Source of the DNA: NORP181 sp047623555
Lineage (GTDB): Bacteria > Pseudomonadota > Alphaproteobacteria > Rhodobacterales > Rhodobacteraceae
Assembly: GCA_047623555.1 (NCBI GenBank)
Contig: JBLHMP010000017.1
Location: 1 to 51,558 of the forward strand
DNA length: 51,558 nt
Direction of reading: 5' to 3'
A program made the translations under genes and the position numbers. Below the pieces are notes generated by a model. The model saw nothing but the letters and a program-made list of their open reading frames with translations, was not told the origin of the DNA and did no database searches. Position 1 is the first letter of the stretch; every line of letters starts with the position of its first letter. Below are positions 33,599-42,388 of this stretch, one piece after another.

Positions 33599-34245
33599 CG
33601 CACGACGCCCGGCAGATCAATGAATCGCTCTAACAACGCCTCGGGCTTCAATGCCGCCATATCGGCACCGGACGGCCCAAAGGTCACCAAAACCGACGGC
33701 ACCCCGGCGTTGCGCGCGGTGTTGCGATCGGTGTCAGAATCACCGATCAGAACACAGCGCGCCGGATCACCGCCCAACCGCCGCGCCGCCTCTTGCAAAG
33801 GTGCCGGATCAGGTTTGCGCACAGGCAAGGTATCAGCACCAACAAGTGAGCCAAAGGCGTCGCGTATGCCCATGCGTGTCAGTAGCAAATCGGCCAGACC
33901 TTCGGGTTTATTGGTGCAGATGCCAACGCCGTAGCCCTGCGTTTTCAGAGCCTCAACCGCCTCCATAGCACCCGGATACAGGACCGTGTGCACATCAATC
34001 GCCTGCGCGTAGGCCTCAAGCAGCACCGGGTAATATTCATCCACCACCGCCGCATCAAACTGCTCCACGCGCTCCAACCCACGCCGCAACATCATCCGGC
34101 CACCGCGCAGTGCAATGCCCGCATCATGCGCCGGGTCCAGCACATCGCCCAACCCCATTTTCCGGAAACAAACATTCGCCGAGGCGATCAAATCCCCCGA
34201 CGTGTCCGCCAAAGTTCCATCCAAATCAAATATAACTGTCCGCAT
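33583..34245 (-). CDS. gph: HAD phosphatase, probable phosphoglycolate phosphatase
   Basis: A 220-residue haloacid-dehalogenase hydrolase. Motif I is DLDGT with Asp7 and Asp9, motif II lies in GICTNKPEGLADL, the Lys is in VRKPDP, and motif IV is IGDSDTDRNTARNAG. The pattern matches Gph, which removes 2-phosphoglycolate. I start at the ATG of 34245 before RTVIFDLDG; the longer frame to 34626 runs antisense through glmU. It is convergent with the MmgE/PrpD gene (16-base overlap) and divergent from glmU. Confidence 0.85.
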   Translation of the reverse strand: MRTVIFDLDGTLADTSGDLIASANVCFRKMGLGDVLDPAHDAGIALRGGRMMLRRGLERVEQFDAAVVDEYYPVLLEAYAQAIDVHTVLYPGAMEAVEALKTQGYGVGICTNKPEGLADLLLTRMGIRDAFGSLVGADTLPVRKPDPAPLQEAARRLGGDPARCVLIGDSDTDRNTARNAGVPSVLVTFGPSGADMAALKPEALLERFIDLPGVVRQLIG

Positions 34246-34384
34246 TCCTGCCCCCGGCTTTGCCACTTCGGCGTGTTTTCGCCAGCACATGTTGCAGCCC
34301 GCAACCATGTTTGATCGCGTCCCGCTTGCATGAACCAACACAGCGGATAAAACGGGCACAACAAAAATACAAAGAGAAAAAAGT

Positions 34385-35740
34385 ATGAGCACAGCACTTG
34401 TCATCCTGGCCGCAGGCAAAGGCACCCGGATGAATTCGGACATTCCCAAGGTCCTGCACTCGATCGCGCACGCGCCAATGTTGGCCCATGCCATGCGCAC
34501 AGGCGCGGCATTGGGACCTGAACGCACCATTATTGTCGCCGGGCACGAGGCCAATTTGGTTGCCAAAGCAGCCCATGAGGTTGATGAAACCGCCGAGATC
34601 GTACTGCAATCTGAGCAGAATGGCACCGCCCACGCCGTTGATCAGGCCCGCGCGGCGCTAACCGATTTTGACGGCGATGTTGTTGTGCTGTTCGCCGACA
34701 CGCCATTTTTGCAACCCGAGACGCTGGAACGGATGATTGCGGCCCGTGCTGACCATGATCTGGTGATCCTCGGGTTTGAAGCCGCTGATCCAGCGCGCTA
34801 TGGGCGTTTGGTGATGAACGGCGGATCATTGGACACAATCGTCGAATATAAGGACGCCTCCGAGACCGAGCGCGCGCTGACCCTGTGCAACAGCGGCCTT
34901 GTGGCGTGTGATTCCAAACTGTTGTTTGATCTGATCGCGCAGGTTGGCGATGACAATGCGTCGGGCGAATATTACCTGACCGACATCGTTGAGTTGGCCC
35001 GCGCCCAAGGCCACAGCGCCACCGCCGTAACATGTGATGAATCCGAAACCCTGGGCGTTAATTCGCGCGCCGATCTGGCCACTGCCGACGCGGTGTTTCA
35101 ATCCCGTGCGCGCGCCGATTTGTTGGAAAACGGTGTGACGTTGATGGACCCAGAAACGGTATATCTGGCCTTTGATACCTATATTGGCCGCGATGCCCTG
35201 ATTGAACCCAACGTGGTTTTTGGCCCCGGTGTCACAATCGAATCCGGCGCAACAATCCGGGCGTTTTCGCATCTTGAGGGTTGCCATGTCAGTCGCGGAG
35301 CCATCGTCGGCCCCTATGCGCGCCTGCGTCCCGGGACGGAATTGTCCGAGCATGTGCGCATAGGCAACTTTGTCGAAATCAAAAACGCGGTGATCGCCGA
35401 AGGTGCCAAGGTCAACCACCTGAGCTATATTGGCGACGCCACAATTGGCACGAAATCCAACATCGGTGCCGGCACCATCACCTGTAATTATGACGGCGTG
35501 ATGAAGCATCAAACCACTATTGGCGCCCATGTTTTTGTCGGCTCAAACACCATGCTGATCGCGCCGGTCACGCTTGGCGACGAATCGATGACCGCCAGTG
35601 GGTCAGTCATTACCAAAAACGTCGAAAATGGGGCGCTGGCCATCTCGCGGGCCCCGATTGAGATCAGACCCGGCTGGGCACGAAAGCTGTTTACGCTGCT
35701 GCGCAAAAAGAAATCAAAACTGGATAAGGGGCAAAATTAA
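34385..35740 (+). CDS. glmU: Bifunctional GlcNAc-1-P uridyltransferase / GlcN-1-P acetyltransferase
   Basis: This enzyme makes UDP-GlcNAc for peptidoglycan and lipopolysaccharide. Residues 1-225 form the uridyltransferase domain, with LAAGKGTRMNSDIPKVLH near the start and QNGTAHAVDQAR near 80. A left-handed beta-helix acetyltransferase domain of hexapeptide repeats follows, with GTITCNYDGVMKHQT near 363. The 451 residues match the family. The stop overlaps the glmS start by one base (TAATG), so the two steps of the amino-sugar pathway are coupled. The 139-base gap upstream shows no convincing promoter. Confidence 0.96.
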   Translation: MSTALVILAAGKGTRMNSDIPKVLHSIAHAPMLAHAMRTGAALGPERTIIVAGHEANLVAKAAHEVDETAEIVLQSEQNGTAHAVDQARAALTDFDGDVVVLFADTPFLQPETLERMIAARADHDLVILGFEAADPARYGRLVMNGGSLDTIVEYKDASETERALTLCNSGLVACDSKLLFDLIAQVGDDNASGEYYLTDIVELARAQGHSATAVTCDESETLGVNSRADLATADAVFQSRARADLLENGVTLMDPETVYLAFDTYIGRDALIEPNVVFGPGVTIESGATIRAFSHLEGCHVSRGAIVGPYARLRPGTELSEHVRIGNFVEIKNAVIAEGAKVNHLSYIGDATIGTKSNIGAGTITCNYDGVMKHQTTIGAHVFVGSNTMLIAPVTLGDESMTASGSVITKNVENGALAISRAPIEIRPGWARKLFTLLRKKKSKLDKGQN

Positions 35741-37563
35741 TGTGTGGAATCATTGGCGTACTTGGCGATCACGAAGCCGCCCCAATCCTTGTCGAAGCGC
35801 TAAAACGGCTTGAATATCGCGGCTATGACAGTGCCGGCATTGCCACCATCAACGATGGCGCACTTGATCGTCGCCGTGCGGTTGGCAAACTGGTGAACCT
35901 GAGCGATCTGCTGGTGCATGAACCGCTGGCTGGCAAGGCTGGCATTGGCCACACCCGTTGGGCCACACATGGCGCCCCAACCATCAGCAATGCCCACCCG
36001 CATCGCGCCGGGTCTGTGGCCGTGGTGCATAATGGTATCATCGAAAACTACCGTGAATTGCGCGCCGAGCTGGCCGAACATGGCGTCAAATTTGCCACCG
36101 AAACCGACACTGAAACCGTAGCTTTGTTAACCGAGCATTACCTGCAACAGGGTGCGACTCCGGTTGAGGCTGTCAACATAGCGCTGGACCGGCTTGAGGG
36201 CGCATTTGCGCTGGCGTTCCTGTTTGACGGGCAAAGCGATCTGATTGTGGCGGCGCGCAAAGGCTCGCCGCTGGCCATTGGGCACGGCAAGGGCCAAATG
36301 TTTGTTGGCAGCGATGCAATTGCGTTGTCGGGCATGACCGACCAGATCACCTATCTGGAAGAAGGCGACCGCGCCATTGTCACCCGCGCCACTCTGGAAA
36401 TTCGCGATGCAAATGGCGATCTGGCCAATCGCGCCATCACCACCATTCAGACCGGCACCGCCCGCATCGACAAAGCCGGGCATAAACATTTTATGGCCAA
36501 GGAAATCGCCGAGCAACCCGGTGTGATTGGCGACGCCATTGGCCATTACCTGCCTGCTGGCGGCACCGAGGTGGTATTGCCTGACGAAGGGCTTGATTTT
36601 TCCAAGGTCGAGCGCCTGAGCATGGTGGCCTGCGGCACCGCCTATTACGCCTGTCTCACCGCGAAATACTGGTTTGAGCAGCTGGCGAATCTGCCGGTCG
36701 AGGTCGATGTCGCCTCGGAGTACCGCTATCGCGAGCCGCCGGTGACGCCGGGCACCGTGGCCTTGTTTGTCAGCCAGTCCGGCGAAACCGCCGATACGCT
36801 GGCGGCGCTGCGCTATTGCACTGGCAAGGCAGATAAAATTGTTTCGGTGGTCAATGTCACCCAGAGCTCGATTGCGCGGGACAGTGATCTGGTGCTACCA
36901 ATCCATGCCGGGGTCGAAATCGGCGTTGCCTCAACCAAAGCGTTCACCTGCCAGTTGACCGTGCTGCTGATGTTGGCATTAAAAGCCGCCGTTGATCGCG
37001 GCACTATCACCCCCGAAAACATGGCCGATCACGTTGCTGCATTACGCGGCTTGCCATCGGTTTTAAACGCCGCATTGGATGATACCGGCACTACGCAACA
37101 ATGTGCACAGTACCTGAGCGAGTCGCGCGATGCGCTATTTTTGGGGCGTGGACGGATGTATCCACTGGCGCATGAAGCCGCATTAAAAATGAAGGAACTC
37201 AGCTATATACATGCCGAAGCTTATGCATCGGGTGAACTAAAACATGGCCCCATCGCACTGGTCGATAAACATATGCCAGTGGTGGTTATGGCGCCGCGTG
37301 ATGCGCTGTTCGACAAATCCGTTTCAAACATGCAAGAGGTCATGGCGCGCAAGGGCAAGGTCATTCTGATATCGGATGAGGCTGGTATTACAGCGGCGCA
37401 GGATGGCGTTTGGGCAACCATCAAGATGCCCAGTATTCACTCAACCTTAACCCCTATTCTTTACGCTATCCCCGCCCAACTTTTGGCCTATCATACGGCC
37501 GTCGCCAAAGGCACCGATGTGGATCAGCCACGCAATCTGGCGAAATCCGTAACTGTTGAGTGA
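35740..37563 (+). CDS. glmS: Glutamine-fructose-6-phosphate aminotransferase (isomerizing)
   Basis: Converts fructose-6-phosphate and glutamine to glucosamine-6-phosphate. It has 607 residues. The N-terminal glutaminase domain has the nucleophile Cys2 (MCGIIGVLG), with YRGYDSAGIA and RWATHGAP. Two SIS sugar-isomerase domains follow (SQSGETADTLAAL; GRGRMYPLAHEAALKMKEL). The ending PRNLAKSVTVE is the family's standard C-terminus. No glmS ribozyme fits upstream, since glmU directly overlaps. Confidence 0.97.
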   Translation: MCGIIGVLGDHEAAPILVEALKRLEYRGYDSAGIATINDGALDRRRAVGKLVNLSDLLVHEPLAGKAGIGHTRWATHGAPTISNAHPHRAGSVAVVHNGIIENYRELRAELAEHGVKFATETDTETVALLTEHYLQQGATPVEAVNIALDRLEGAFALAFLFDGQSDLIVAARKGSPLAIGHGKGQMFVGSDAIALSGMTDQITYLEEGDRAIVTRATLEIRDANGDLANRAITTIQTGTARIDKAGHKHFMAKEIAEQPGVIGDAIGHYLPAGGTEVVLPDEGLDFSKVERLSMVACGTAYYACLTAKYWFEQLANLPVEVDVASEYRYREPPVTPGTVALFVSQSGETADTLAALRYCTGKADKIVSVVNVTQSSIARDSDLVLPIHAGVEIGVASTKAFTCQLTVLLMLALKAAVDRGTITPENMADHVAALRGLPSVLNAALDDTGTTQQCAQYLSESRDALFLGRGRMYPLAHEAALKMKELSYIHAEAYASGELKHGPIALVDKHMPVVVMAPRDALFDKSVSNMQEVMARKGKVILISDEAGITAAQDGVWATIKMPSIHSTLTPILYAIPAQLLAYHTAVAKGTDVDQPRNLAKSVTVE

Positions 37564-37580
37564 GACATAGGAGACAGGAC

Positions 37581-38024
37581 ATGGCCAAGCAATTTGACAC
37601 CTTAGAGCCCGACCACCAGAATTTCATCAGTGAACAGCATATGTTTTTCACCGCCTCGGCCGCTGCCGATGGTCGGGTGAATATGTCGCCCAAGGGCATG
37701 GACTCGCTCTGTTCGTTCACCACACGCCCGCTGATACTGCGTGTTTACGGCACCGCGCGGGCGATCAACCCGAAGGGCGGCGACTGGGACGAATTGGCCG
37801 CGCATTTCCCACCCCACCGCGGTGCGCGCCAGATCTTTGATATGCAGGTGGATATGGTGCAAACATCCTGTGGCTGGGCGGTTCCGTTCATGGTTTTCAA
37901 CCAAGATCGTGACACCATGCAAAAATATATCGACGGCAAATCAGATCAAGAGTTCCGCGACGGTTGGGTTAAGAAAAACGCCATGACTATTGACGGCAAG
38001 CCCACAGGTGTGTTTGGCACTTGA
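37581..38024 (+). CDS. PPOX-family flavoprotein with an internal deletion
   Basis: Related to short pyridoxamine-5'-phosphate-oxidase-like FMN proteins. The N-terminus (ISEQHMFFTASAAADGRVNMSPKGMDSL) and C-terminal half (PLILRVYGTARAI; ARQIFDMQVDMVQTSCGWAVP) align with that family as I know it. At codon 43/44 (about 37709) GMDSL runs straight into CSFTTRPLIL. Relatives carry roughly 34 more residues here, including the TGSGNETAAH-type FMN-binding segment. The frame is intact, so the 147-residue product is translatable but probably lacks its cofactor site. The start has AGGAG upstream and lies 17 bases after glmS. Confidence 0.7.
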   Translation: MAKQFDTLEPDHQNFISEQHMFFTASAAADGRVNMSPKGMDSLCSFTTRPLILRVYGTARAINPKGGDWDELAAHFPPHRGARQIFDMQVDMVQTSCGWAVPFMVFNQDRDTMQKYIDGKSDQEFRDGWVKKNAMTIDGKPTGVFGT

Positions 38025-38029
38025 ACCAA

Positions 38030-38052
38030 CCGGAAATTTTTAAACTTTCCGG
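38030..38052 (+). terminator. Intrinsic terminator after glmU-glmS-PPOX
   Basis: CCGGAAA (38030-38036) and TTTCCGG (38046-38052) form a perfect 7-bp stem, followed by CTCGTTTT. It lies just past the stop codon of the PPOX-like gene and would close the glmU-glmS transcript. Confidence 0.55.
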
Positions 38053-38130
38053 CTCGTTTTCATTTATAGGAAACGAACCTTCTGTCATATGATACGCCAA
38101 ACCCCGACGATTAAACTCAGAGAAACCCAA

Positions 38131-38817
38131 ATGCTTGACCATTACCTTGACCAGATCAAAGCCCACGGCGACCCGGAACGTGCCCTCAGCATGACCGCCA
38201 CTCACAAATTGAAACGCCCCTGCATCGGCGTGACCAGCCCGGTCATCAACGATCTGACCCGGGATTGGCGGAGTGAGCTGGATGTCGCGCAGCGGGTCGA
38301 GCTGGCCAAAGAGCTATGGGACACCGATATTTATGAGGCACGGCTGGCGGCCGCCAAATTACTGACCCAGCAACGTATCCGTCCTGACGACGACGTTTGG
38401 TCGTTGATCCAAAGCTGGGTGCCCGAATTTGACAGTTGGGCGATCGCCGATCACGCCTGCGTCGCCGGGCAAAAACGGCTGATTGACGATCCAACCCGAC
38501 TGGACGAGGTTGAGGCCTGGACCCAATCCGACCACATGTGGACACGGCGCGCGGCATTAGTGATCACCCTGCCCTGGACCAAACAAAACAATCCCAAACC
38601 CGAAGACCTGGAACGGCGTGACCGGATTTTGGGCTGGGCAGCATCCTATGTGCCGGATCGCAACTGGTTTATTCAAAAATCAATTTCATGGTGGCTGCGC
38701 GAGCTGAGCAAACATGACGCACCAAGGGTTTTAGCGTTTCTTGAGGAACATGGCGACGCAATGAAGTCCTTTGCCCGCAAAGACGCCATGCACCTATTGA
38801 ACAAAACGGAATCCTAG
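38131..38817 (+). CDS. AlkD-like DNA alkylation repair glycosylase
   Basis: A 228-residue HEAT-like repeat protein of the AlkC/AlkD superfamily, which removes alkylated bases such as 3- and 7-methylpurines. Residues matching the AlkD active site can be placed: Trp and Asp four residues apart in DSWAIADHAC, the Arg of MWTRRAALV, and Trp in QKSISWWLRELSKH. The start could also be the ATG at 38089 (242 residues); I prefer 38131 because the extra residues do not resemble the family. It is a single gene between two stem-loops. Confidence 0.85.
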   Translation: MLDHYLDQIKAHGDPERALSMTATHKLKRPCIGVTSPVINDLTRDWRSELDVAQRVELAKELWDTDIYEARLAAAKLLTQQRIRPDDDVWSLIQSWVPEFDSWAIADHACVAGQKRLIDDPTRLDEVEAWTQSDHMWTRRAALVITLPWTKQNNPKPEDLERRDRILGWAASYVPDRNWFIQKSISWWLRELSKHDAPRVLAFLEEHGDAMKSFARKDAMHLLNKTES

Positions 38818-38911
38818 CAATTGTCTGGCGGCGGGCGGCGTGTTCAATTTGTCGTGCCAAATTGATGCGCACCCCTTGCCGCTCTGACAACTACGGCTTA
38901 GTTATTGTCAT

Positions 38912-39919
38912 ATGAACGCTCCTCTTATCGATCCATTCGCCCGCGCCATCACCTATTTACGTGTCTCTGTCACGGATAGGTGTGATTTTCGCTGTGTCTA
39001 TTGCATGTCCGAGAACATGACCTTTCTGCCCAAGAAAGAGCTGTTAACCCTCGAAGAACTCGACCGCATGTGTTCGACGTTCATCGGCATGGGGGTGCAC
39101 AAGCTGCGCATTACTGGGGGAGAGCCACTGGTACGTCGCAATATCATGAGCTTTTTCCAATCCATGACCCGGCATCTGGACAGCGGCGCGCTCAAAGAAC
39201 TGACGCTGACCACCAATGGTTCACAGCTCGAAAAATATGCCGACACGCTTTATGCGGCTGGGGTACGGCGGGTGAATATTTCACTGGATACGCTAGACGA
39301 CACCAAATTCGCCGACATCACCCGCTGGGGGCGTTTGCCGCAGGTATTGCGCGGCGTTGATGCGGCGCAAAAGGCCGGATTGCGGGTTAAGATCAATGCC
39401 GTTGCGTTAAAGGGTTTCAACGAATCGGAATTGCCAAAGATCACCGAATGGTGCGCCGAGCGCGATATGGATCTGACCTGGATCGAAGTCATGCCGATGG
39501 GCGATATGGACGAAGAGGACCGGCTCGATCAATATTGGCCGCTGGACGATGTGCGTACTGAGTATGCCAAGCATTATACGTTGACCGAGCTGGACGAAAA
39601 CACCGGCGGTCCGGCACGTTACGTGCGGCTTGAAGAAACCGGGCAAAAGATCGGTTTTATCACGCCACTGACCCATAATTTCTGCGAAAGTTGTAATCGG
39701 GTGCGACTGACCTGCACTGGTGAGTTGTTTATGTGCCTGGGGCAAGAGGACAACGCAGATCTGCGAAGCCCAATGCGCGATCACTTGGACACCGAAAAGC
39801 CGCTGCAAGACGCCATTCTCGACGCCATTTCACATAAGCCCAAGGGCCATGACTTCGACTATTCCCGGCAACGCGCCGATGGTCAAATGACCCGTCACAT
39901 GAGCCATACTGGCGGTTAA
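38912..39919 (+). CDS. moaA: GTP 3',8-cyclase
   Basis: A radical SAM enzyme for the first step of molybdenum cofactor synthesis, 335 residues. The N-terminal cluster ligands are Cys24, Cys28 and Cys31 (CDFRCVYC). The second [4Fe-4S] site is CESCNRVRLTCTGELFMC near residues 259-276. The C-terminus ends in the Gly-Gly pair that is required for activity. The 94-base region upstream has only a CAATTTG/CAAATTG inverted repeat at 38845-38864. No other moa genes are nearby. Confidence 0.96.
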   Translation: MNAPLIDPFARAITYLRVSVTDRCDFRCVYCMSENMTFLPKKELLTLEELDRMCSTFIGMGVHKLRITGGEPLVRRNIMSFFQSMTRHLDSGALKELTLTTNGSQLEKYADTLYAAGVRRVNISLDTLDDTKFADITRWGRLPQVLRGVDAAQKAGLRVKINAVALKGFNESELPKITEWCAERDMDLTWIEVMPMGDMDEEDRLDQYWPLDDVRTEYAKHYTLTELDENTGGPARYVRLEETGQKIGFITPLTHNFCESCNRVRLTCTGELFMCLGQEDNADLRSPMRDHLDTEKPLQDAILDAISHKPKGHDFDYSRQRADGQMTRHMSHTGG

Positions 39920-39958
39920 CCCCCTGATTGCAGAGAAATATCCGCCCATAGTTTTGGT

Positions 39959-40017
39959 GTAGGGTGGGTGCAACCCACGCTCTTTTTGCAAGGCGCGTGG
40001 GTTTTCACCCACCCTAC
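39959..40017. repeat. Long palindromic GTAGGGTGGGTG element between convergent genes
   Basis: The outer arms GTAGGGTGGGTG (39959-39970) and CACCCACCCTAC (40006-40017) are perfect over 12 bp. The inner arms AACCCACGC (39972-39980) and GCGTGGGTT (39995-40003) are perfect over 9 bp, with a 14-base loop. It resembles the dispersed GTAGGGTGGGT...ACCCACGC repetitive palindromes found in many proteobacteria. It lies between moaA and the convergent amidohydrolase, whose TAG stop (40014-40016) is inside the element. It probably works as a bidirectional terminator. Confidence 0.75.
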
Positions 40018-41177
40018 GACGCAGGCATACCTTGTTCGATAATCTCAGCCCACCACGAACATCCAGCCGGGATTGCGTCGTCGTTGAAATTGTATTCGGG
40101 GTGATGCACCATCGCGGTGTCGCCATTGCCGACCAAAATATAGGCACCGGGGCGTTCTTCCAGCAAAAAGGCGAAATCTTCGCCGCCCATGACCAAAGGC
40201 GTATCATCGCATTGGCCTGAGACTTTGCGCGCCACACCCGCGGCAAATTCGGTTTGTTCTTCGGAATTGACCATCACCGGATATCCCCGGTTGTAAGTCA
40301 CGTTCACCGTGCCGCCAAAGGTCGCCGCAATACCCGAGCAAATCGCCTTAATCCGGGTCTCGGCCAGATCGCGCATGTCTTTGCTCATGGTGCGCACTGT
40401 GCCTTTGATCTGCACGGTTTGCGGGATGACATTGAACGCCTTGGACGAGGTTTCAAACGATGTCACCGACACCACAACCTGATCAATCGGGTCGGCGTTG
40501 CGGCTGGCGATGGTCTGCAAGGCCAGAACCGCCTGACACGACATCACCGTTGTATCAACGGTGTCATTTGGTTTCGCCGCATGGCCACCACGGCCTTCGA
40601 ATTCGATGTCAAACGTGTCTGTTGCCGCGAAAAATGCGCCGGATCTGATGGCAAACGATCCAACCGGCATCCCCGGCCAATTGTGCATGCCGTACACTTC
40701 CTGGATGTTCCAGCGTTCCATCATGCCGTCGTCGCACATCTCTTTGCCGCCGCCGCCGCCTTCTTCGGCGGGTTGGAAAATCAACACACAGGTGCCGTCA
40801 AAATTGCGCGTCTCAGCCAGATATTTCGCCGCCCCCAGCAACATTGCCGTGTGCCCGTCATGACCACAGGCATGCATCGCCCCGTCGATTTTTGAGGCGT
40901 ACTCCAGCCCCGTTGCCTCAAGAATCGGCAGCGCGTCCATGTCGGCGCGCAGGCCAATGACTTTGCCTGAGGTATCGGTTTTGCCTTTGATCACCGCAAC
41001 AACGCCGGTGCGGCCAATGCCGGTGACGATCTCGTCACAGCCAAAACTTTTCAACTTTTCAGCAACAAGCGCCGAGGTCCGATGTGTTTCAAACAGAATT
41101 TCTGGGTTTTCATGGATGTCACGGCGCCATTTTGTGATTTCATCCTGCATTTCTGCAAAGCGGTTTTTGACGGGCAT
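40014..41177 (-). CDS. M20D-family amidohydrolase, copy 1
   Basis: A di-zinc peptidase-like hydrolase of 387 residues of the hippurate hydrolase / N-acyl-amino-acid amidohydrolase group. Metal-site motifs are ACGHDGHTAM near residues 100-109 and QPAEEGGGGGKEM near 133-145. GLRADMDALPILEATG precedes them, and VMGGEDFAFLLEERPGAY supplies the C-terminal ligand. It is a tandem paralog of the next gene, 41 bases apart. No signal peptide is visible, so it is cytoplasmic and probably acts on imported N-acylated amino acids or peptides. The stop codon lies in the palindromic element. Confidence 0.9.
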   Translation of the reverse strand: MPVKNRFAEMQDEITKWRRDIHENPEILFETHRTSALVAEKLKSFGCDEIVTGIGRTGVVAVIKGKTDTSGKVIGLRADMDALPILEATGLEYASKIDGAMHACGHDGHTAMLLGAAKYLAETRNFDGTCVLIFQPAEEGGGGGKEMCDDGMMERWNIQEVYGMHNWPGMPVGSFAIRSGAFFAATDTFDIEFEGRGGHAAKPNDTVDTTVMSCQAVLALQTIASRNADPIDQVVVSVTSFETSSKAFNVIPQTVQIKGTVRTMSKDMRDLAETRIKAICSGIAATFGGTVNVTYNRGYPVMVNSEEQTEFAAGVARKVSGQCDDTPLVMGGEDFAFLLEERPGAYILVGNGDTAMVHHPEYNFNDDAIPAGCSWWAEIIEQGMPAS

Positions 41178-41218
41178 CGGCTCGGTTCCTTTAGAGTATC
41201 GGGTTGAACAGTTGGTAT

Positions 41219-42385
41219 TTATGCCGCGGGCATTCTTCTTTCGATCATTTCAGCGAACCAGCTACAGCCAGCCGGGATCGCCTCGTCGTTAAAGTTGTAT
41301 TCCGGGTGGTGCACCGTGGCACCGTCGCCATTGCCGATGAATATATAGGCGCCGGGGCGTTCTTCGAGCATGAACGAGAAATCTTCGCCTGCCATGATTG
41401 GCGGAATGTTCCGCATCACCCGCCCTGCGACCACTTCGGCAGCGTCGGCGGCATAGTTGGTGTTGGCCTCGGTGTTTACCGTGACGGGATAGCCGCGAGT
41501 ATAACGCAGATCGACCGTGCAACCATAGGCCTCGGCTGTGGCGTTGACGATTTTGGCGACGCGCTCTTCGGCCAGATCGCGGATTGCCGGGTCTAACGTG
41601 CGCACAGTTCCGCGCAAAAGCACCGTGTGCGGGATGATGTTATACGCGTCGGTATCGCTTCGGAAAGTGCAGACAGACACCACCACCTGTGCCAGCGGAT
41701 CGACATTGCGCGAGGCAATGGATTGCAGCGCGATCAGGATATGGGCGGCGGCCAGATTGGGATCAATCGCCTCATGTGGGGCGGCGGCGTGACCGCCCTG
41801 CCCGATCACCGTCATCTCAAATTCATCGGCTGCGGCCAACAGGGCACCGGGGCGGATACCAAATTCACCAACCGGCATGCCGGGGGTGTTGTGCATGCCG
41901 TAGACCTCTTGGATGCCCCAACGCTCCATAAGACCGTCTTTGCACATTTCGCGGCCACCACCACCGCCCTCTTCGGCGGGCTGAAAAATCAGCACACAAG
42001 TTCCATCGAAATTACGGGTTTCAGCCAGGTATTTGGCGGCGCCAAGCAACATTGCCGTATGGCCATCATGACCACAGGCGTGCATTTTACCGGGAACCTT
42101 GCTGGCATAATCCAGCCCTGTCGCCTCAACAATCGGCAGGGCGTCCATATCGGCGCGCAACCCAATGACGCGGCCAGTGTTGTCGGTTTTTCCTTTGATT
42201 ACCGCCACAACGCCGGTTTGGCCGATGCCGGTGGTGATGTCGTCGATGCCAAATTCGCGCAGACGATCGACGACAAAAGCCGCCGTTTCGTGCACATCAA
42301 ACATCAGTTCCGGGGTTTCGTGCAGATGCCGACGCCAGCCGGTGATTTCATCATGCATCTCGGCGAGGCGGTTCTTGATCGGCAT
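41219..42385 (-). CDS. M20D-family amidohydrolase, copy 2
   Basis: The close paralog of the downstream gene, 388 residues with the same order of motifs (GLRADMDALPIVEATG, ACGHDGHTAM, QPAEEGGGGGREM, IMAGEDFSFMLEERPGAY). The two differ most in the middle lid domain (EMTVIGQGGHAAAPHEAIDPNLA here against DIEFEGRGGHAAKPNDTVDTTVM in copy 1), which suggests different substrate choice. It begins 3 bases after the ArgE-like gene, so the ATPase, ArgE-like gene and both hydrolases form one operon. Confidence 0.9.
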   Translation of the reverse strand: MPIKNRLAEMHDEITGWRRHLHETPELMFDVHETAAFVVDRLREFGIDDITTGIGQTGVVAVIKGKTDNTGRVIGLRADMDALPIVEATGLDYASKVPGKMHACGHDGHTAMLLGAAKYLAETRNFDGTCVLIFQPAEEGGGGGREMCKDGLMERWGIQEVYGMHNTPGMPVGEFGIRPGALLAAADEFEMTVIGQGGHAAAPHEAIDPNLAAAHILIALQSIASRNVDPLAQVVVSVCTFRSDTDAYNIIPHTVLLRGTVRTLDPAIRDLAEERVAKIVNATAEAYGCTVDLRYTRGYPVTVNTEANTNYAADAAEVVAGRVMRNIPPIMAGEDFSFMLEERPGAYIFIGNGDGATVHHPEYNFNDEAIPAGCSWFAEMIERRMPAA

Positions 42386-42388
42386 TTG

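Noticed and set aside
34246..34626. N-terminal extension of the phosphatase
   Set aside because: It runs antisense through the start of glmU and precedes the conserved RTVIFDLDG start; the ATG at 34245 is well placed.
37564..37580. Start of the PPOX-like gene inside the glmS stop region (37560)
   Set aside because: The ATG at 37581 has AGGAG at good distance and matches the family N-terminus MAKQFDTL; the upstream residues are arginine-rich noise.
39959..40017. CRISPR-like repeat or attachment site
   Set aside because: A single long palindrome without spacers or direct duplications; it fits a dispersed repeat or terminator.
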